Assembly (NCBI GenBank): GCA_023247255.1 | Contig: JAHFGV010000008.1 | Span: 1-48,202 of the forward strand | Reading direction: 5' to 3' | Length of the DNA: 48,202 bases | DNA from: Candidatus Omnitrophota bacterium | GTDB taxonomy: Bacteria; Omnitrophota; Gorgyraeia; Aquiviventales; Aquiviventaceae | Part shown: in pieces, positions 40,927 through 48,202 of the stretch | How the letters are laid out: the number at the start of each line of letters is the position of its first letter | How positions within the stretch are numbered: the stretch's first letter is position 1 | Notes under the pieces: generated by a model | Database searches by the model: none | Told to the model about the DNA's origin: nothing | What the model saw: only the letters and a program-made list of their open reading frames with translations | Program-made: the position numbers and the translations under genes

Positions 40927-41847
40927 ATGGCCATCCCAACCGTGCACGATTGGACGGAGCACAAGCTCATCGGACGGATTGCCCGTCGCATGCAAGGCCT
41001 TCGCTCATCCAGTGTCCGTGTGGGGATTGGCGATGATGCAGCGGTTCTCGAATGTCCGAGAGGTTTTCTTTTGCTTTTCGCCAGTGATATGTTCGTGGAA
41101 GGCGTCCATTTTCACCGACGGCTTCTGCCGGCAGTCTGGATTGGTTGGAAAGCCCTGGCCGCAAACCTCAGCGATATCGCCGCTATGGGAGGCCTTCCTT
41201 GTTGGGCGGTGGTGTCCCTGGGTCTTCCCCAAACGATACCTGTTCCATTCGTGGATGGGTTGTATCGAGGATTGAAGCGTTGCGGCCGTCGATTCGGCGT
41301 GCCCATCGTCGGAGGGGATACGGTTCGTTCCCCGCAGGTGGTGATTGACGTCGCTGTGGTCGGCAAGGTGCGCGCAGAGCACTTGTGCCTGCGAACGGGC
41401 GCACGGGTGGGGGATGTGCTGTGTGTAACCGGACGACTCGGAGGGTCTTATCCGAGTGGTCGCCACGCGCGTTTTATCCCTCGGCTGCGCGAGGCGCAAC
41501 AGTTGTTGAGGCGCATCCCTATTCATGCCATGATGGACCTTTCCGACGGGCTGGCTTCGGATCTCTGGCAGATGAGCCGGGCGAGTCACAGGATCCTGCG
41601 CATTGACGCCGATCGTGTTCCTCAGTCTGCCGGCGTTAAGACGCTGAATCAGGCACTGACGGACGGCGAAGATTTCGAGTTGCTCTTTGCCGTTTCTAGC
41701 CAAGACGCAGCGCGTCTTCCCCATCGAGTCGGCCGATGTCCGATTACCGGAATTGGAAGCGTGGTTCGCTCGGGAGTCGGCGTCGAACTCAGGAAAGCCG
41801 ATGGGCGCGTTCATCCCTTGCAGCCAGGTGGCTTCCGGCATTTTTGA
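40927..41847 (+). CDS. thiL: thiamine-monophosphate kinase
   Basis: ThiL phosphorylates thiamine phosphate to the cofactor diphosphate. The 306-residue product has the family's GIGDDAAVL, ASDMFVEGVHF, AANLSDIAAMGGLP, VGGDTVRSP, MDLSDGLASDL and GEDFELLFA motifs that bind Mg-ATP. Followed at once by tsaE and tsaB, a pairing known in several phyla. The tail extends a little past the family norm. Confidence 0.95.
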   Translation: MAIPTVHDWTEHKLIGRIARRMQGLRSSSVRVGIGDDAAVLECPRGFLLLFASDMFVEGVHFHRRLLPAVWIGWKALAANLSDIAAMGGLPCWAVVSLGLPQTIPVPFVDGLYRGLKRCGRRFGVPIVGGDTVRSPQVVIDVAVVGKVRAEHLCLRTGARVGDVLCVTGRLGGSYPSGRHARFIPRLREAQQLLRRIPIHAMMDLSDGLASDLWQMSRASHRILRIDADRVPQSAGVKTLNQALTDGEDFELLFAVSSQDAARLPHRVGRCPITGIGSVVRSGVGVELRKADGRVHPLQPGGFRHF

Positions 41848-41857
41848 TGTGGATTCC

Positions 41858-42412
41858 ATGAAAAGTAAGCGCAGGGAAACAGGACAGTCAGGGCACTCGG
41901 TTTTCGAGCGGCTCACCTGTAGCGTCGAGGAGACGCAGACCTTCGGCCAGAAGTTGGGGCGGATACTCCAGGGCGCCGATGTGGTAGCGTTGCATGGAGA
42001 TCTGGGTAGTGGGAAAACCACCCTGGTTCAAGGAATCGCCCAAGGATTAGGATACGATCCCTCTACCATCAAGAGCCCCACGTTCGTCCTCATGCGGGAG
42101 TATTCCGGATCGAAGCCCTTCGTCCACTTGGATGGCTACCGGTTAGAGGGTGTGGTGCAAGTCGCATGGCTGGATACCGAGCTGATGTTTGCTCCCAACA
42201 AAATCACGCTCGTCGAATGGGCGGATCGCTTTGCAGATCTTCTGCCCGATGACTATTTGGAGATTCGACTTCAGTATGTAAGCACCCATCGCAGACGTAT
42301 CCAGGTAATCCCCCACGGCCAGCGCTCTCCAGGTATTGTGGCAGAATTGATAAAGTCACAAGGATCCGCTATGAGCGGTCGGCAATCAGCCAGCAGCGAA
42401 TCTGTGTGCTGA
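41858..42412 (+). CDS. tsaE: tRNA threonylcarbamoyladenosine biosynthesis ATPase TsaE
   Basis: The 184-residue product shows P-loop GDLGSGKTTLVQG, SPTFVLMREY, HLDGYRLE and the ITLVEWADRF block. TsaE works with TsaB-TsaD to make t6A37 on tRNAs reading ANN codons. ATG 41858 lies 11 bases after the thiL stop; longer in-frame starts overlap thiL. The C-terminus (about 168-184) comes from a GCAATCAGC/GCTGATTGC inverted repeat. Confidence 0.93.
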   Translation: MKSKRRETGQSGHSVFERLTCSVEETQTFGQKLGRILQGADVVALHGDLGSGKTTLVQGIAQGLGYDPSTIKSPTFVLMREYSGSKPFVHLDGYRLEGVVQVAWLDTELMFAPNKITLVEWADRFADLLPDDYLEIRLQYVSTHRRRIQVIPHGQRSPGIVAELIKSQGSAMSGRQSASSESVC

Positions 42413-42416
42413 TTGC
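42382..42416. repeat. inverted repeat at the tsaE stop
   Basis: GCAATCAGC (42382-42390) and GCTGATTGC (42408-42416) form a perfect 9-bp stem across the tsaE stop codon. The units are of heptad type (GCAATCA GCCAGCA). Confidence 0.75.
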
Positions 42417-42446
42417 TATCGAGGATTCTTTAAAAATACTACGTCC

Positions 42447-43184
42447 ATGACGATTCTCGCGATTGAAACTTCCAGCCGACAACTCGGGATTGCCGTTTCT
42501 GATGCTAATCAAGTGGCCGCCACCTATGAGCTGTTGGTTAGCGATCATCCGCATGCCATTGAGCTTCCGGGAGCAGTCAAACGCCTTTTGGCTAGCGTGG
42601 GCGGGACCCTTCAGGCAATGGATGGGTTTGTGGTGGACGTGGGGCCTGGTTCGTTTACGGGTCTGCGCATCGGCGTCGCGTTTGTCAAAGCCTTAGCCTT
42701 CACGACTCAGAAGCCCGTCGTCGGCATTTCTTCCCTCGATGTGTTGGCCGCCGCCGTTCCTTTTACGACATCCTGGGTATGCCCCATTCTCGATGCCAAG
42801 CAGAAAAACGTCTACGCAGGCCTCTATCGTTTAGAAGAAGCTCAACCGCTCAGGCAGATACCGGATTTCCTGGGTCCGGTGGATGCGATTTTATCTCGCA
42901 TCCAGGAGCCTGTGATTTTCTTGGGGGACGGTTGCGCTCTTTACCGCGACCGCATTCTCCAGAAATGCCCAGGCGCGCAATTCGCTCCTGCTGATCTGTG
43001 GTGGCCGCGTGCCGGGACGCTGGCTCGACTCGGCTGCAAACGGCTGCTCGAAGGTCAGCAGGACGATCCGAGTCAACTGGTTCCGCGTTACCTCTATCCC
43101 CAGGACTGCCAAGTCCGCTCTGCCGATCGTCCCACCAGCCGTCTGCCAAGCCCCCCTGAGATCGCACAGCCCTCATTTTATTGA
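42447..43184 (+). CDS. tsaB: tRNA threonylcarbamoyladenosine biosynthesis protein TsaB
   Basis: A 245-residue ASKHA-fold protein beginning MTILAIETSSRQLGIAV, with GFVVDVGPGSFTGLRIGVAFVKALA and DAKQKNVYAGLY. TsaB scaffolds TsaD and TsaE in t6A synthesis. tsaD is not in the window. The short C-terminal tail is proline/serine-rich. Confidence 0.94.
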   Translation: MTILAIETSSRQLGIAVSDANQVAATYELLVSDHPHAIELPGAVKRLLASVGGTLQAMDGFVVDVGPGSFTGLRIGVAFVKALAFTTQKPVVGISSLDVLAAAVPFTTSWVCPILDAKQKNVYAGLYRLEEAQPLRQIPDFLGPVDAILSRIQEPVIFLGDGCALYRDRILQKCPGAQFAPADLWWPRAGTLARLGCKRLLEGQQDDPSQLVPRYLYPQDCQVRSADRPTSRLPSPPEIAQPSFY

Positions 43185-43207
43185 GTCTCGCAAATCAGCA
43201 TGACAGC

Positions 43208-43237
43208 GTTTCTCGACGGTGAAGCCTGTCGAGAAAC
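43208..43237. repeat. perfect 10-bp hairpin after tsaB
   Basis: GTTTCTCGAC (43208-43217) and GTCGAGAAAC (43228-43237) with a 10-base loop. A second stem TCGGGT/ACCCGA lies at 43261-43276, and seven T bases at 43290-43296 follow at a distance, so a terminator is possible but not canonical. Confidence 0.6.
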
Positions 43238-43328
43238 TCCGCGAGCATCAATAGAAGCCATCGGGTACCGACCCGACGGGCATTGTCGCTTTTTTTAGCA
43301 AGGACGTCGCTCTTCACAGCTTCTACGC

Positions 43329-43357
43329 TTTCAAGTCAGCGGCTCTGTTGGTATAAT
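43329..43357 (+). promoter_or_regulatory. putative promoter before the HTH gene
   Basis: TTTCAA (43329-43334), 17-base spacer, perfect TATAAT (43352-43357). It lies so close to the open frame that the first canonical start codon (TTG 43359) would be upstream of the transcript start. Confidence 0.45.
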
Positions 43358-43358
43358 C

Positions 43359-43559
43359 TTGATTAATGTTGAAATAGGCCTGCCGTCCTTCAAAGACTAT
43401 CTCACCGTTAAAGAAGCCGCAGAGTTTCTTGGCGTTACACTGATAACGCTCCGATGCTGGGACAGTAAAGGTAGGCTCTGCAGTAAACGCCATCCTATCA
43501 ACCGATATCGATTGTACAGAGAAAGCGACCTCAGGAGATTCCTGAATCAGCTTGAGTAG
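43359..43559 (+). CDS. MerR/excisionase-like HTH protein of a decayed restriction-modification locus
   Basis: A 66-residue frame with a winged HTH: YLTVKEAAEFLGVTLITLRC then HPINRYRLYRESDLRRFLNQLE. Small proteins of this pattern often precede DNA methyltransferase genes and may regulate them. Its start is unclear: TTG 43359 is the only usual start codon and it overlaps the promoter candidate, so the true start may be lost. The MTase remnant begins four bases after its stop. Confidence 0.7.
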   Translation: MINVEIGLPSFKDYLTVKEAAEFLGVTLITLRCWDSKGRLCSKRHPINRYRLYRESDLRRFLNQLE

Positions 43560-43563
43560 AACC

Positions 43564-45116
43564 ATGCCTGGAATAAAACAATCCATTCAGACGAAGGCGA
43601 AAGGGTAAAAGAAAGTAAAGACGCAGGCAAAGAAGGAGATCAAGCGTAGTGCCACACCCACGGCCACTGGTAAGATTGGCTTTTTGCTATGCGAAGACCC
43701 CGCGCTCTATGCCGTAGAGAAAACTGATCTGGTGCCACTGGAGGAAGCGGCGAGTCTTACCGGCAAGACGCCTCACAACATCCGCGATTATATCCAGCGC
43801 GGACGAATCATGAAGTTTGATCTCGAAGGCAACGTCATTAACCACGCCAAGAACGGACAGCTGCGCGTTTCGATGAAGGAGTTGCGTGCATTTCTGTACT
43901 TGGTCTCACAACAGGACGAGAAGCACCATCGCGCAGGCCTGCATCCGGAGCTTGGGTTCTACGATGTACCGGAGCACCAGCGCACCAAGCACGTCCACCG
44001 GTTGCACCCGTATCTTGGGAAGTTCATCCCCCAACTGGTTGAGTGGTTCTTGAAGCGATACTTCAAAGCTGGTAACTGGATTCTCGACCCCTTCATGGGC
44101 AGCGGCACGACGCTCGTCGAGGCGAGTGAACTCGGCATAGCTTCCGTCGGCGTGGACATCTCCGAGTTTAATTGTCTCATCGCCCGCGTTAAACTCGCCC
44201 GATATGACTTGGCCAAAGCCCAGCAGGAAGTTCTGGAGGTCGAATCCCGGGTTCAGAAATTCAGCAATCGTCTCGAGCCGACTGGAGACCAAATCCCCAC
44301 CCTTTTTCCTGAAGACAAGCTGGAAGCACTTAAGGAGAGTCTGCTAGCTGAATGCAAGAGCGAATATTTGAGTGCCTAGTTTGCTCGGAAAGCTCTGCTT
44401 GAAATGCTGTACTACCGGCGGCTCATTCCATATTACCATTACCAGGATTTGCTCCGCGTAGTGCTGAGTCGAGCGGTTCGCTCGAGCCGGTTGATTCCGC
44501 ACTACGATTTGGCCACGCCCCGCACTCCTATACCCGTTGGTAAGTCCTACTGGTGCAGAAAACACAAACGCATTTCATGCCGATAGATAATTGCATGGAG
44601 AAGATTCACGCCTACAGCGAAGACACCGTCCGCCGGATTGCTACCTTCGCAGGTCTCCGGTCCGACCAACCCGCTCTCGTCGTTAACGGGGATTCAAGAC
44701 GGGTGAACCTTGAAAAAGTTCTCCCATCAGATGTTCAATTCGATGGGATTTTTACGAGTCCTCCTTATGTCGGACAGATCGATTACCACAACCAACATGT
44801 TTACGCCTATGAATTGTTCGGGATTCCCCGCCGAGACTCCTCCGAGATAGGACCGAAGAGAGGCGGCAAGTCAAAGCTAGCGCAACAGAGCTATGTCGAA
44901 AACATCGCCGCCGTTTTTGGTCATTGCAGCAAGTTCCTCAAGCCAGGTGGTAAGGTATTCATAGTTGCCAACGACCGATTCGGGCTCTACCCAGAGATCA
45001 TGCAAAGAAGCGGGCTTCGCATCAAGGAGACTATAGTTCGTGCAGTCACGAAGAGGACGGAACAGGGAGACGATTCCTTTTAGGAGTCGATTTTCTACTG
45101 CGTGAAGACGGATTAG
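43564..45116 (+). pseudogene. DNA methyltransferase (N4-cytosine/N6-adenine type), broken
   Basis: A methyltransferase can be read across the region only through several lesions. ATG 43564 gives 14 codons, then TAA (43606-43608). In the same frame the body continues: HTH-like VPLEEAASLTGKTPHNIRDYI, then SAM-binding motif DPFMGSGTTLVEA near 44090. A TAG at 44377-44379 interrupts it; the frame continues with MLYYRRLIPYYHYQDLLRVV and KSYWCRKHKR. A frameshift near 44575 leads to PIDNCMEKIHAYS, catalytic TSPPY (44757-44771) and GGKVFIVANDRFG. A further TAG at 45081-45083 precedes ESIFYCVK and the final stop. Three nonsense codons and one frameshift make it a pseudogene. It belonged to a type II restriction-modification system, judged from the neighbours. 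Confidence 0.85.
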
Positions 45117-45125
45117 CTTTGCTGT

Positions 45126-45293
45126 GTGGGGTTATCATTGGATTTAGATTCGCAGCTCTACGTAGCTAAAGACCTGTGGGATTTCCTCGGTGGACAGGGT
45201 GCGTACGAAACGCTGCTGGATTGCTTCGAGGCTGTCGGCGTCAAGCTAAAACCAGAAATCGACGCGCGATTTGAAAAGTTCAAACAAACATAG
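45126..45293 (+). pseudogene. restriction endonuclease C-terminal fragment (TdeIII-like)
   Basis: An open frame ends at TAG 45291 and reads KDLWDFLGGQGAYETLLDCF then EAVGVKLKPEIDARFEKF. From memory this resembles the C-terminal end of TdeIII-type type II restriction endonucleases (GGxGTYxxLLxxFxxVG). The N-terminal bulk is missing; the fragment begins just past the methyltransferase stop. It shows the locus lost its nuclease by deletion. Not known to be expressed. Confidence 0.5.
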
Positions 45294-45347
45294 GATCACC
45301 TTCAGAAACACCAGGTGGTAGACCGACGGAGAAAGACATTCCTATGA

Positions 45348-45353
45348 TATAAT
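45348..45353 (+). promoter_or_regulatory. TATAAT -10 element of ilvB
   Basis: A perfect TATAAT ends 12 bases before the ilvB ATG; no good -35 is found at 16-18 bases upstream. The transcript would start about five bases before the ATG and there is no ribosome site, so a nearly leaderless mRNA is likely. Confidence 0.45.
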
Positions 45354-45365
45354 ACTCAGACTATT

Positions 45366-47123
45366 ATGGCGGCGAAGATGAAGGGTGCTCAGATTTTGGT
45401 GGAATGCCTCAAGCGCGAAGGCGTGGAGGTGGCCTTTGGCATCCCCGGCGGGGCGAATCTGCCCACTTTTGATGCCCTGTACAATTCCCCGATCAAAGTG
45501 ATCCTGACGGCCCATGAGCAGGGTGCGGCGCACATGGCGGATGGATATGCCCGAGCTACCGGCAAGGTCGGGGTGTGTCTGGCAACTTCCGGTCCTGGGG
45601 CCACTAACCTCGTCACTGGCATTGCGACGGCTTTTATGGATTCGATTCCCGTGGTTGCCATCACCGGACAGGTGCGCACATCCGTCATCGGAAACGATGC
45701 CTTTCAAGAAGCCGATACCATCGGAATCACCCGGCCGATTACGAAACACAGCTACCTGGTAAAAGACGTTCGGGACATGGCGCGGGTCGTTCGGGAGGCT
45801 TTTTATATTGCCTCCACGGGACGTCCGGGGCCGGTGCTGATCGATCTGCCTGTTGATTCCACCGTAGCTGAGACGGAGTTCATCTATCCCGAGCAGATCA
45901 ACATCCGTGGCTATCGAATACAAGCCAGCCCGCTGATTGACCGCGCAGCCATTCACCGGGCCGCAGAGGCCATTGCCCAGAGTAAGCAACCGATCATTTA
46001 TGCAGGGGCAGGGGTGATTCATGGGACTGCTTTCGCCGAGCTGCTGGAGCTGGCGCACAAAACGCACATTCCCGTTACCACCAGCCTTTTGGGGCTTGGG
46101 GGATTTCCAGAGACCGATTCCTTGAGTCTCGGGATGTTAGGGATGCACGGGTTTGAGTACACCAACTACGCGGTGGCCCAGTGCGATTTGCTGATCGGGA
46201 TCGGCGCCCGTTTCGATGATCGGGTGACGGGAAAACCGGATGAGTTCGCCAGGCGTGCGAAGAAAATCCACGTCGATGTGGATCCCTCATCAATCAATAA
46301 AACCGTCGTCGTGGACTACCCGATCATCGGGGATGTGAAGCAGGTGCTCCAGGAGCTCAATCGCATCGTGCAGGCTCCCGATACGCGCGCTTGGCTTGCC
46401 ACCATCCAAAAGATGCGCCAGGAATATCCGCTGCTCTACAGAGAGAAGGAAAAGTTGCTTCCTCAGTTCATCATCCAGGAGATTTCCGAACTAACGAAAG
46501 GCAATGCGGTTGTGGCTACAGGCGTCGGCCAGCACCAGATGTGGACCGCTCAATTCTATCAGTTTAACAGGCCGCGTTCGATGATCACCAGCGGCGGTTT
46601 GGGGACGATGGGTTTTGGTCTTCCGGCCGCCATCGGAGCGCAGTTTGGCCGTCCCGATGCAGTGGTCTGGGATATCGACGGGGATGGCAGTTTCCAAATG
46701 ACCACCCAGGAGTTGGCCACTGCGTCCAAACATAAGCTGCCGATTAAAGTGGCGATTATGAATAACCAGCACCATGGCATGGTGCGCCAGTGGCAGGATT
46801 TGTTCTACCAGGGTCGGCATGCCCAGAGCGAGATCAATCCGGTGGATTTTGTGAGACTCGCCGAGGCCTACGGCTGTGTGGGTATTCGCGTCGAGAAAAA
46901 GGACGACGTTCGTCCTGCCATCGAACGGGCGATGGCCATCACCGATCGGCCCACCGTCATGGATTTCGTGGTGGAGGAGACCGAAGACTGCTGGCCGATG
47001 ATCGCCCCCGGTAAGCCGCACGATCAAATGTTGGGCACCTATGAGACGCTCAAACAAGCCGGAGGCGTTCCCCAGCATCGTCGCTCGGATCCCGATGAAG
47101 AGGCGAAGTTGAGCCTGGGTTGA
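45366..47123 (+). CDS. ilvB: acetolactate synthase large subunit
   Basis: A 585-residue thiamine-diphosphate enzyme for the first common step of valine, leucine and isoleucine synthesis. Seen: FGIPGGANLPTFDAL, the catalytic glutamate in TAHEQGAAHMADGYAR, LATSGPGATNLVTG, FAD-region GRPGPVLIDLP, GARFDDRVTGK, and the TPP motif GDGSFQMTTQELATASKHKLPIK (split) with MNNQHHGMVRQWQ and PTVMDFVVE. It is the anabolic, FAD-dependent type. A second ATG at 45378 could also be used. ilvH follows after a short heptad array. Confidence 0.96.
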   Translation: MAAKMKGAQILVECLKREGVEVAFGIPGGANLPTFDALYNSPIKVILTAHEQGAAHMADGYARATGKVGVCLATSGPGATNLVTGIATAFMDSIPVVAITGQVRTSVIGNDAFQEADTIGITRPITKHSYLVKDVRDMARVVREAFYIASTGRPGPVLIDLPVDSTVAETEFIYPEQINIRGYRIQASPLIDRAAIHRAAEAIAQSKQPIIYAGAGVIHGTAFAELLELAHKTHIPVTTSLLGLGGFPETDSLSLGMLGMHGFEYTNYAVAQCDLLIGIGARFDDRVTGKPDEFARRAKKIHVDVDPSSINKTVVVDYPIIGDVKQVLQELNRIVQAPDTRAWLATIQKMRQEYPLLYREKEKLLPQFIIQEISELTKGNAVVATGVGQHQMWTAQFYQFNRPRSMITSGGLGTMGFGLPAAIGAQFGRPDAVVWDIDGDGSFQMTTQELATASKHKLPIKVAIMNNQHHGMVRQWQDLFYQGRHAQSEINPVDFVRLAEAYGCVGIRVEKKDDVRPAIERAMAITDRPTVMDFVVEETEDCWPMIAPGKPHDQMLGTYETLKQAGGVPQHRRSDPDEEAKLSLG

Positions 47124-47146
47124 GTCAAGGACAAACGATACCGATA

Positions 47147-47181
47147 AGGGGCAAGGGATGGGAGACGGGGGACGTGGGAAA
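47147..47181. repeat. five G-rich heptads between ilvB and ilvH
   Basis: AGGGGCA AGGGATG GGAGACG GGGGACG TGGGAAA, about 30 bases before the ilvH ATG. Confidence 0.75.
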
Positions 47182-47213
47182 GCGAAGCAACAAATGGGAT
47201 TTCATTACAAGCG

Positions 47214-47693
47214 ATGAGTGAAAGACATACGATTTCCTGTTTGGTCGAAAACCACTTCGGGGTCCTGGCCCGGGTGTCGGGCCTGATCAGTGCCCGTGCT
47301 TTCAACATCGACTCCTTGACCGTGAGTACCACCGAGGATCCAACGATCTCGCGCATGACGATTGTCGTCGATGCCGATGCCATCAAATTGGAGCAGGTTA
47401 AGAATCAGCTCAATCGCCTCATCGATGTCATCGAGGTCCAGGAGCTCAAGGAAGGGCAATTCATCGATCGGGAGCTGTTGTTGGCTCGCGTCAGCGTCGA
47501 TGGCCGCTCCAGAGCCGAGATGGAATCCATCGTGAGAAACTTCGGTGGGAGACTGGCAGAGGCGGATGAGGATTCTGTGGTGATTGAAGCAGCAGGCGAT
47601 ACCCATACGCTCGACCGTCTCGTTGAGCAGTTACGCTCCTACGGAATCACGAAGCTGGTTCGGACCGGTCGTGTGGCCCTCGAAAAACAGTGA
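47214..47693 (+). CDS. ilvH: acetolactate synthase small (regulatory) subunit
   Basis: The 159-residue product has an N-terminal ACT domain (HTISCLVENHFGVLARVSGL, FNIDSLTVSTTEDPTISRMT) and the C-terminal ALS_ss domain (LARVSVDGRSRAEMESIVRNF). It binds valine and controls IlvB. 160 residues is the family norm. The stop TGA is within the first CAGTGAC heptad of the following repeat. Confidence 0.96.
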   Translation: MSERHTISCLVENHFGVLARVSGLISARAFNIDSLTVSTTEDPTISRMTIVVDADAIKLEQVKNQLNRLIDVIEVQELKEGQFIDRELLLARVSVDGRSRAEMESIVRNFGGRLAEADEDSVVIEAAGDTHTLDRLVEQLRSYGITKLVRTGRVALEKQ

Positions 47694-47912
47694 CCAGTGA
47701 CTAATACAAAGGAACTAAGTCGTGCAGCCATTCCCCTCACCTGTTTCCTCTCCCCTGGGGGGAGAGGGGTGGGGTGAGGGAGCGTTGGAATGACACAAAA
47801 CTAATTTCTTGTGTATTAGTGACTGGTGACTAGTGAAAGGCTGAAAAGCGTATGAGCGTTCTATTTTTTTCCTTGGTGTTAACGGGTCACTGATCACTAG
47901 TCACTGGTCACT
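47688..47912. repeat. CAGTGAC/GTCACTG heptads and a C-rich/G-rich palindrome after ilvH
   Basis: CAGTGAC CAGTGAC (47688-47701) overlaps the ilvH stop. TAGTGAC TGGTGAC TAGTGAA (47817-47837) faces GGTCACT GATCACT AGTCACT GGTCACT (47885-47912), giving an imperfect hairpin. Between them is CCTCTCCCCTGGGGGGAGAGG (near 47748-47768), a perfect-looking palindrome of another family. No gene is present. Confidence 0.85.
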
Positions 47913-47918
47913 GTTCTG

Positions 47919-48202
47919 ATGATACCCTGGCCGATTGCGCTGCTGAGTCTTTTTTACGGAATGCTGATGGCTGTTTCCGCCACTTCGGTGTGGCAGGTGT
48001 TGACCGGCGTGGTTCACAAACCGCTGACTTTCCAGGTGGTTTGGCTCATCCTCTCAGGGGCGGCGATGTTGGGGCTGCCGCTGCGACAGGTCTGGGGTCG
48101 GTGGTTTGCCATTCTGAGTGCGTGGCTGGTCACCGTCAGCATTCTCGCCATCGCCGCCTGGCTGATCCTGGCGGGCTCACCCGGCTGGGGGTTAGCGGCA
48201 GG
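47919..48202 (+). CDS. unknown membrane protein, cut by the window end
   Basis: An ATG at 47919 opens a frame that stays open to the last base (94 codons). It encodes hydrophobic segments at about 5-22, 38-58 and 66-86 (IALLSLFYGMLMAVSATSVW; WLILSGAAMLGLPL; LSAWLVTVSILAIAAWLILA). No family is recognised. The heptad array ends six bases before the start. Confidence 0.6.
   Translation, partial: MIPWPIALLSLFYGMLMAVSATSVWQVLTGVVHKPLTFQVVWLILSGAAMLGLPLRQVWGRWFAILSAWLVTVSILAIAAWLILAGSPGWGLAA

Noticed and set aside
43261-43296. Rho-independent terminator after tsaB
   Set aside because: The stem TCGGGT/ACCCGA is 13 bases away from the run of seven T bases, too far for a standard terminator. It is mentioned only as a possibility.
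43564-45116. Amber recoding (for example pyrrolysine) of the two in-frame TAG codons in the methyltransferase
   Set aside because: The same frame also carries a TAA and a frameshift, and several neighbouring genes end normally in TAG. Decay explains everything.
24296-47912. Heptad arrays as CRISPR
   Set aside because: Units are 7 bp, contiguous and degenerate with no spacers of constant length, and no cas gene is present.

Overview
This 48.2 kb window comes from a diderm (Gram-negative-type) bacterial chromosome of moderately high GC, with almost every gene on the + strand. Outer-membrane biogenesis genes (BamD-like lipoprotein-pathway TPR protein, lptE, lnt, lolC/E, lolD, mlaE-mlaF-mlaD) show an LPS-bearing outer membrane. 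The order mcsA-mcsB-clpC-radA-PIN/TRAM-ispD-ispF-cysE-cysS is the order familiar from Firmicutes, here interrupted by the mla operon and lacking ctsR and disA. That mixture suggests a Nitrospirota/Methylomirabilota-like or other deep-branching diderm lineage; this is an inference, and no rRNA or tRNA gene is present to test it.

Layout. 1-8.4 kb: BamD-like, lptE, holA, rpsT (minus), murJ, uvrC, ogt. 6.9-10.6 kb: a small accessory island with a DUF4143-type AAA ATPase (minus), an AIPR-family protein and a DUF433/DUF5615 toxin-antitoxin pair. 10.7-18.7 kb: prfB with the classical programmed +1 frameshift, secA, lnt, lysS. 18.8-22.2 kb: lolC/E, lolD, an unknown membrane protein, a class IV aminotransferase (ilvE type). 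22.5-29.4 kb: arginine-kinase/ClpC proteolysis genes, then the Mla lipid-transport operon. 29.7-43.2 kb: radA, PIN/TRAM, isoprenoid (ispD, ispF), cysteine (cysE), cysS, tmk, holB, metG, a CPBP protease, thiL, tsaE, tsaB. 43.3-45.3 kb: the wreck of a restriction-modification locus. 45.3-47.7 kb: acetolactate synthase ilvB and ilvH. The window ends inside an unknown membrane protein.

The most striking signal is not a gene. The window is sown with more than twenty short arrays built of degenerate 7-bp units, often an array followed by its reverse complement so that a long imperfect hairpin results. Unit families differ from place to place (TCATGNN, CACTRGT, GATTGTC/CAATCGA, CCTAGAG/CCCCGAG, GGGGCAA, TAGCAAA, ACCCGAC, CTGCTGT). 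Most sit tight against start or stop codons, but several lie inside essential genes and are translated: lptE signal peptide, secA tail, three places in lnt, lysS next to its active-site core, cysS, both ends of tmk, the end of tsaE. They recall the heptanucleotide STRR repeats of filamentous cyanobacteria and the protein-coding palindromic elements of Rickettsia, but I do not know of this combination being described. A second, related layer is a MITE-like element of about 240-320 bp with TTTTGCAAAA-containing terminal inverted repeats, whose interior is itself TCATGNN heptads; three copies keep both ends, two are partial or rearranged, and there is a 70-bp miniature and a solo end. One copy supplies the holB stop codon. 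No transposase or other mobilising enzyme is visible.

Other points of note: a UvrC that lacks the usual segment between its UVR motif and nuclease domain, a SecA with an insertion of about 85 residues in the second nucleotide-binding fold, a possible leader peptide inside nested inverted repeats directly before secA, and promoters so close to start codons (prfB, ilvB) that nearly leaderless mRNAs are likely.
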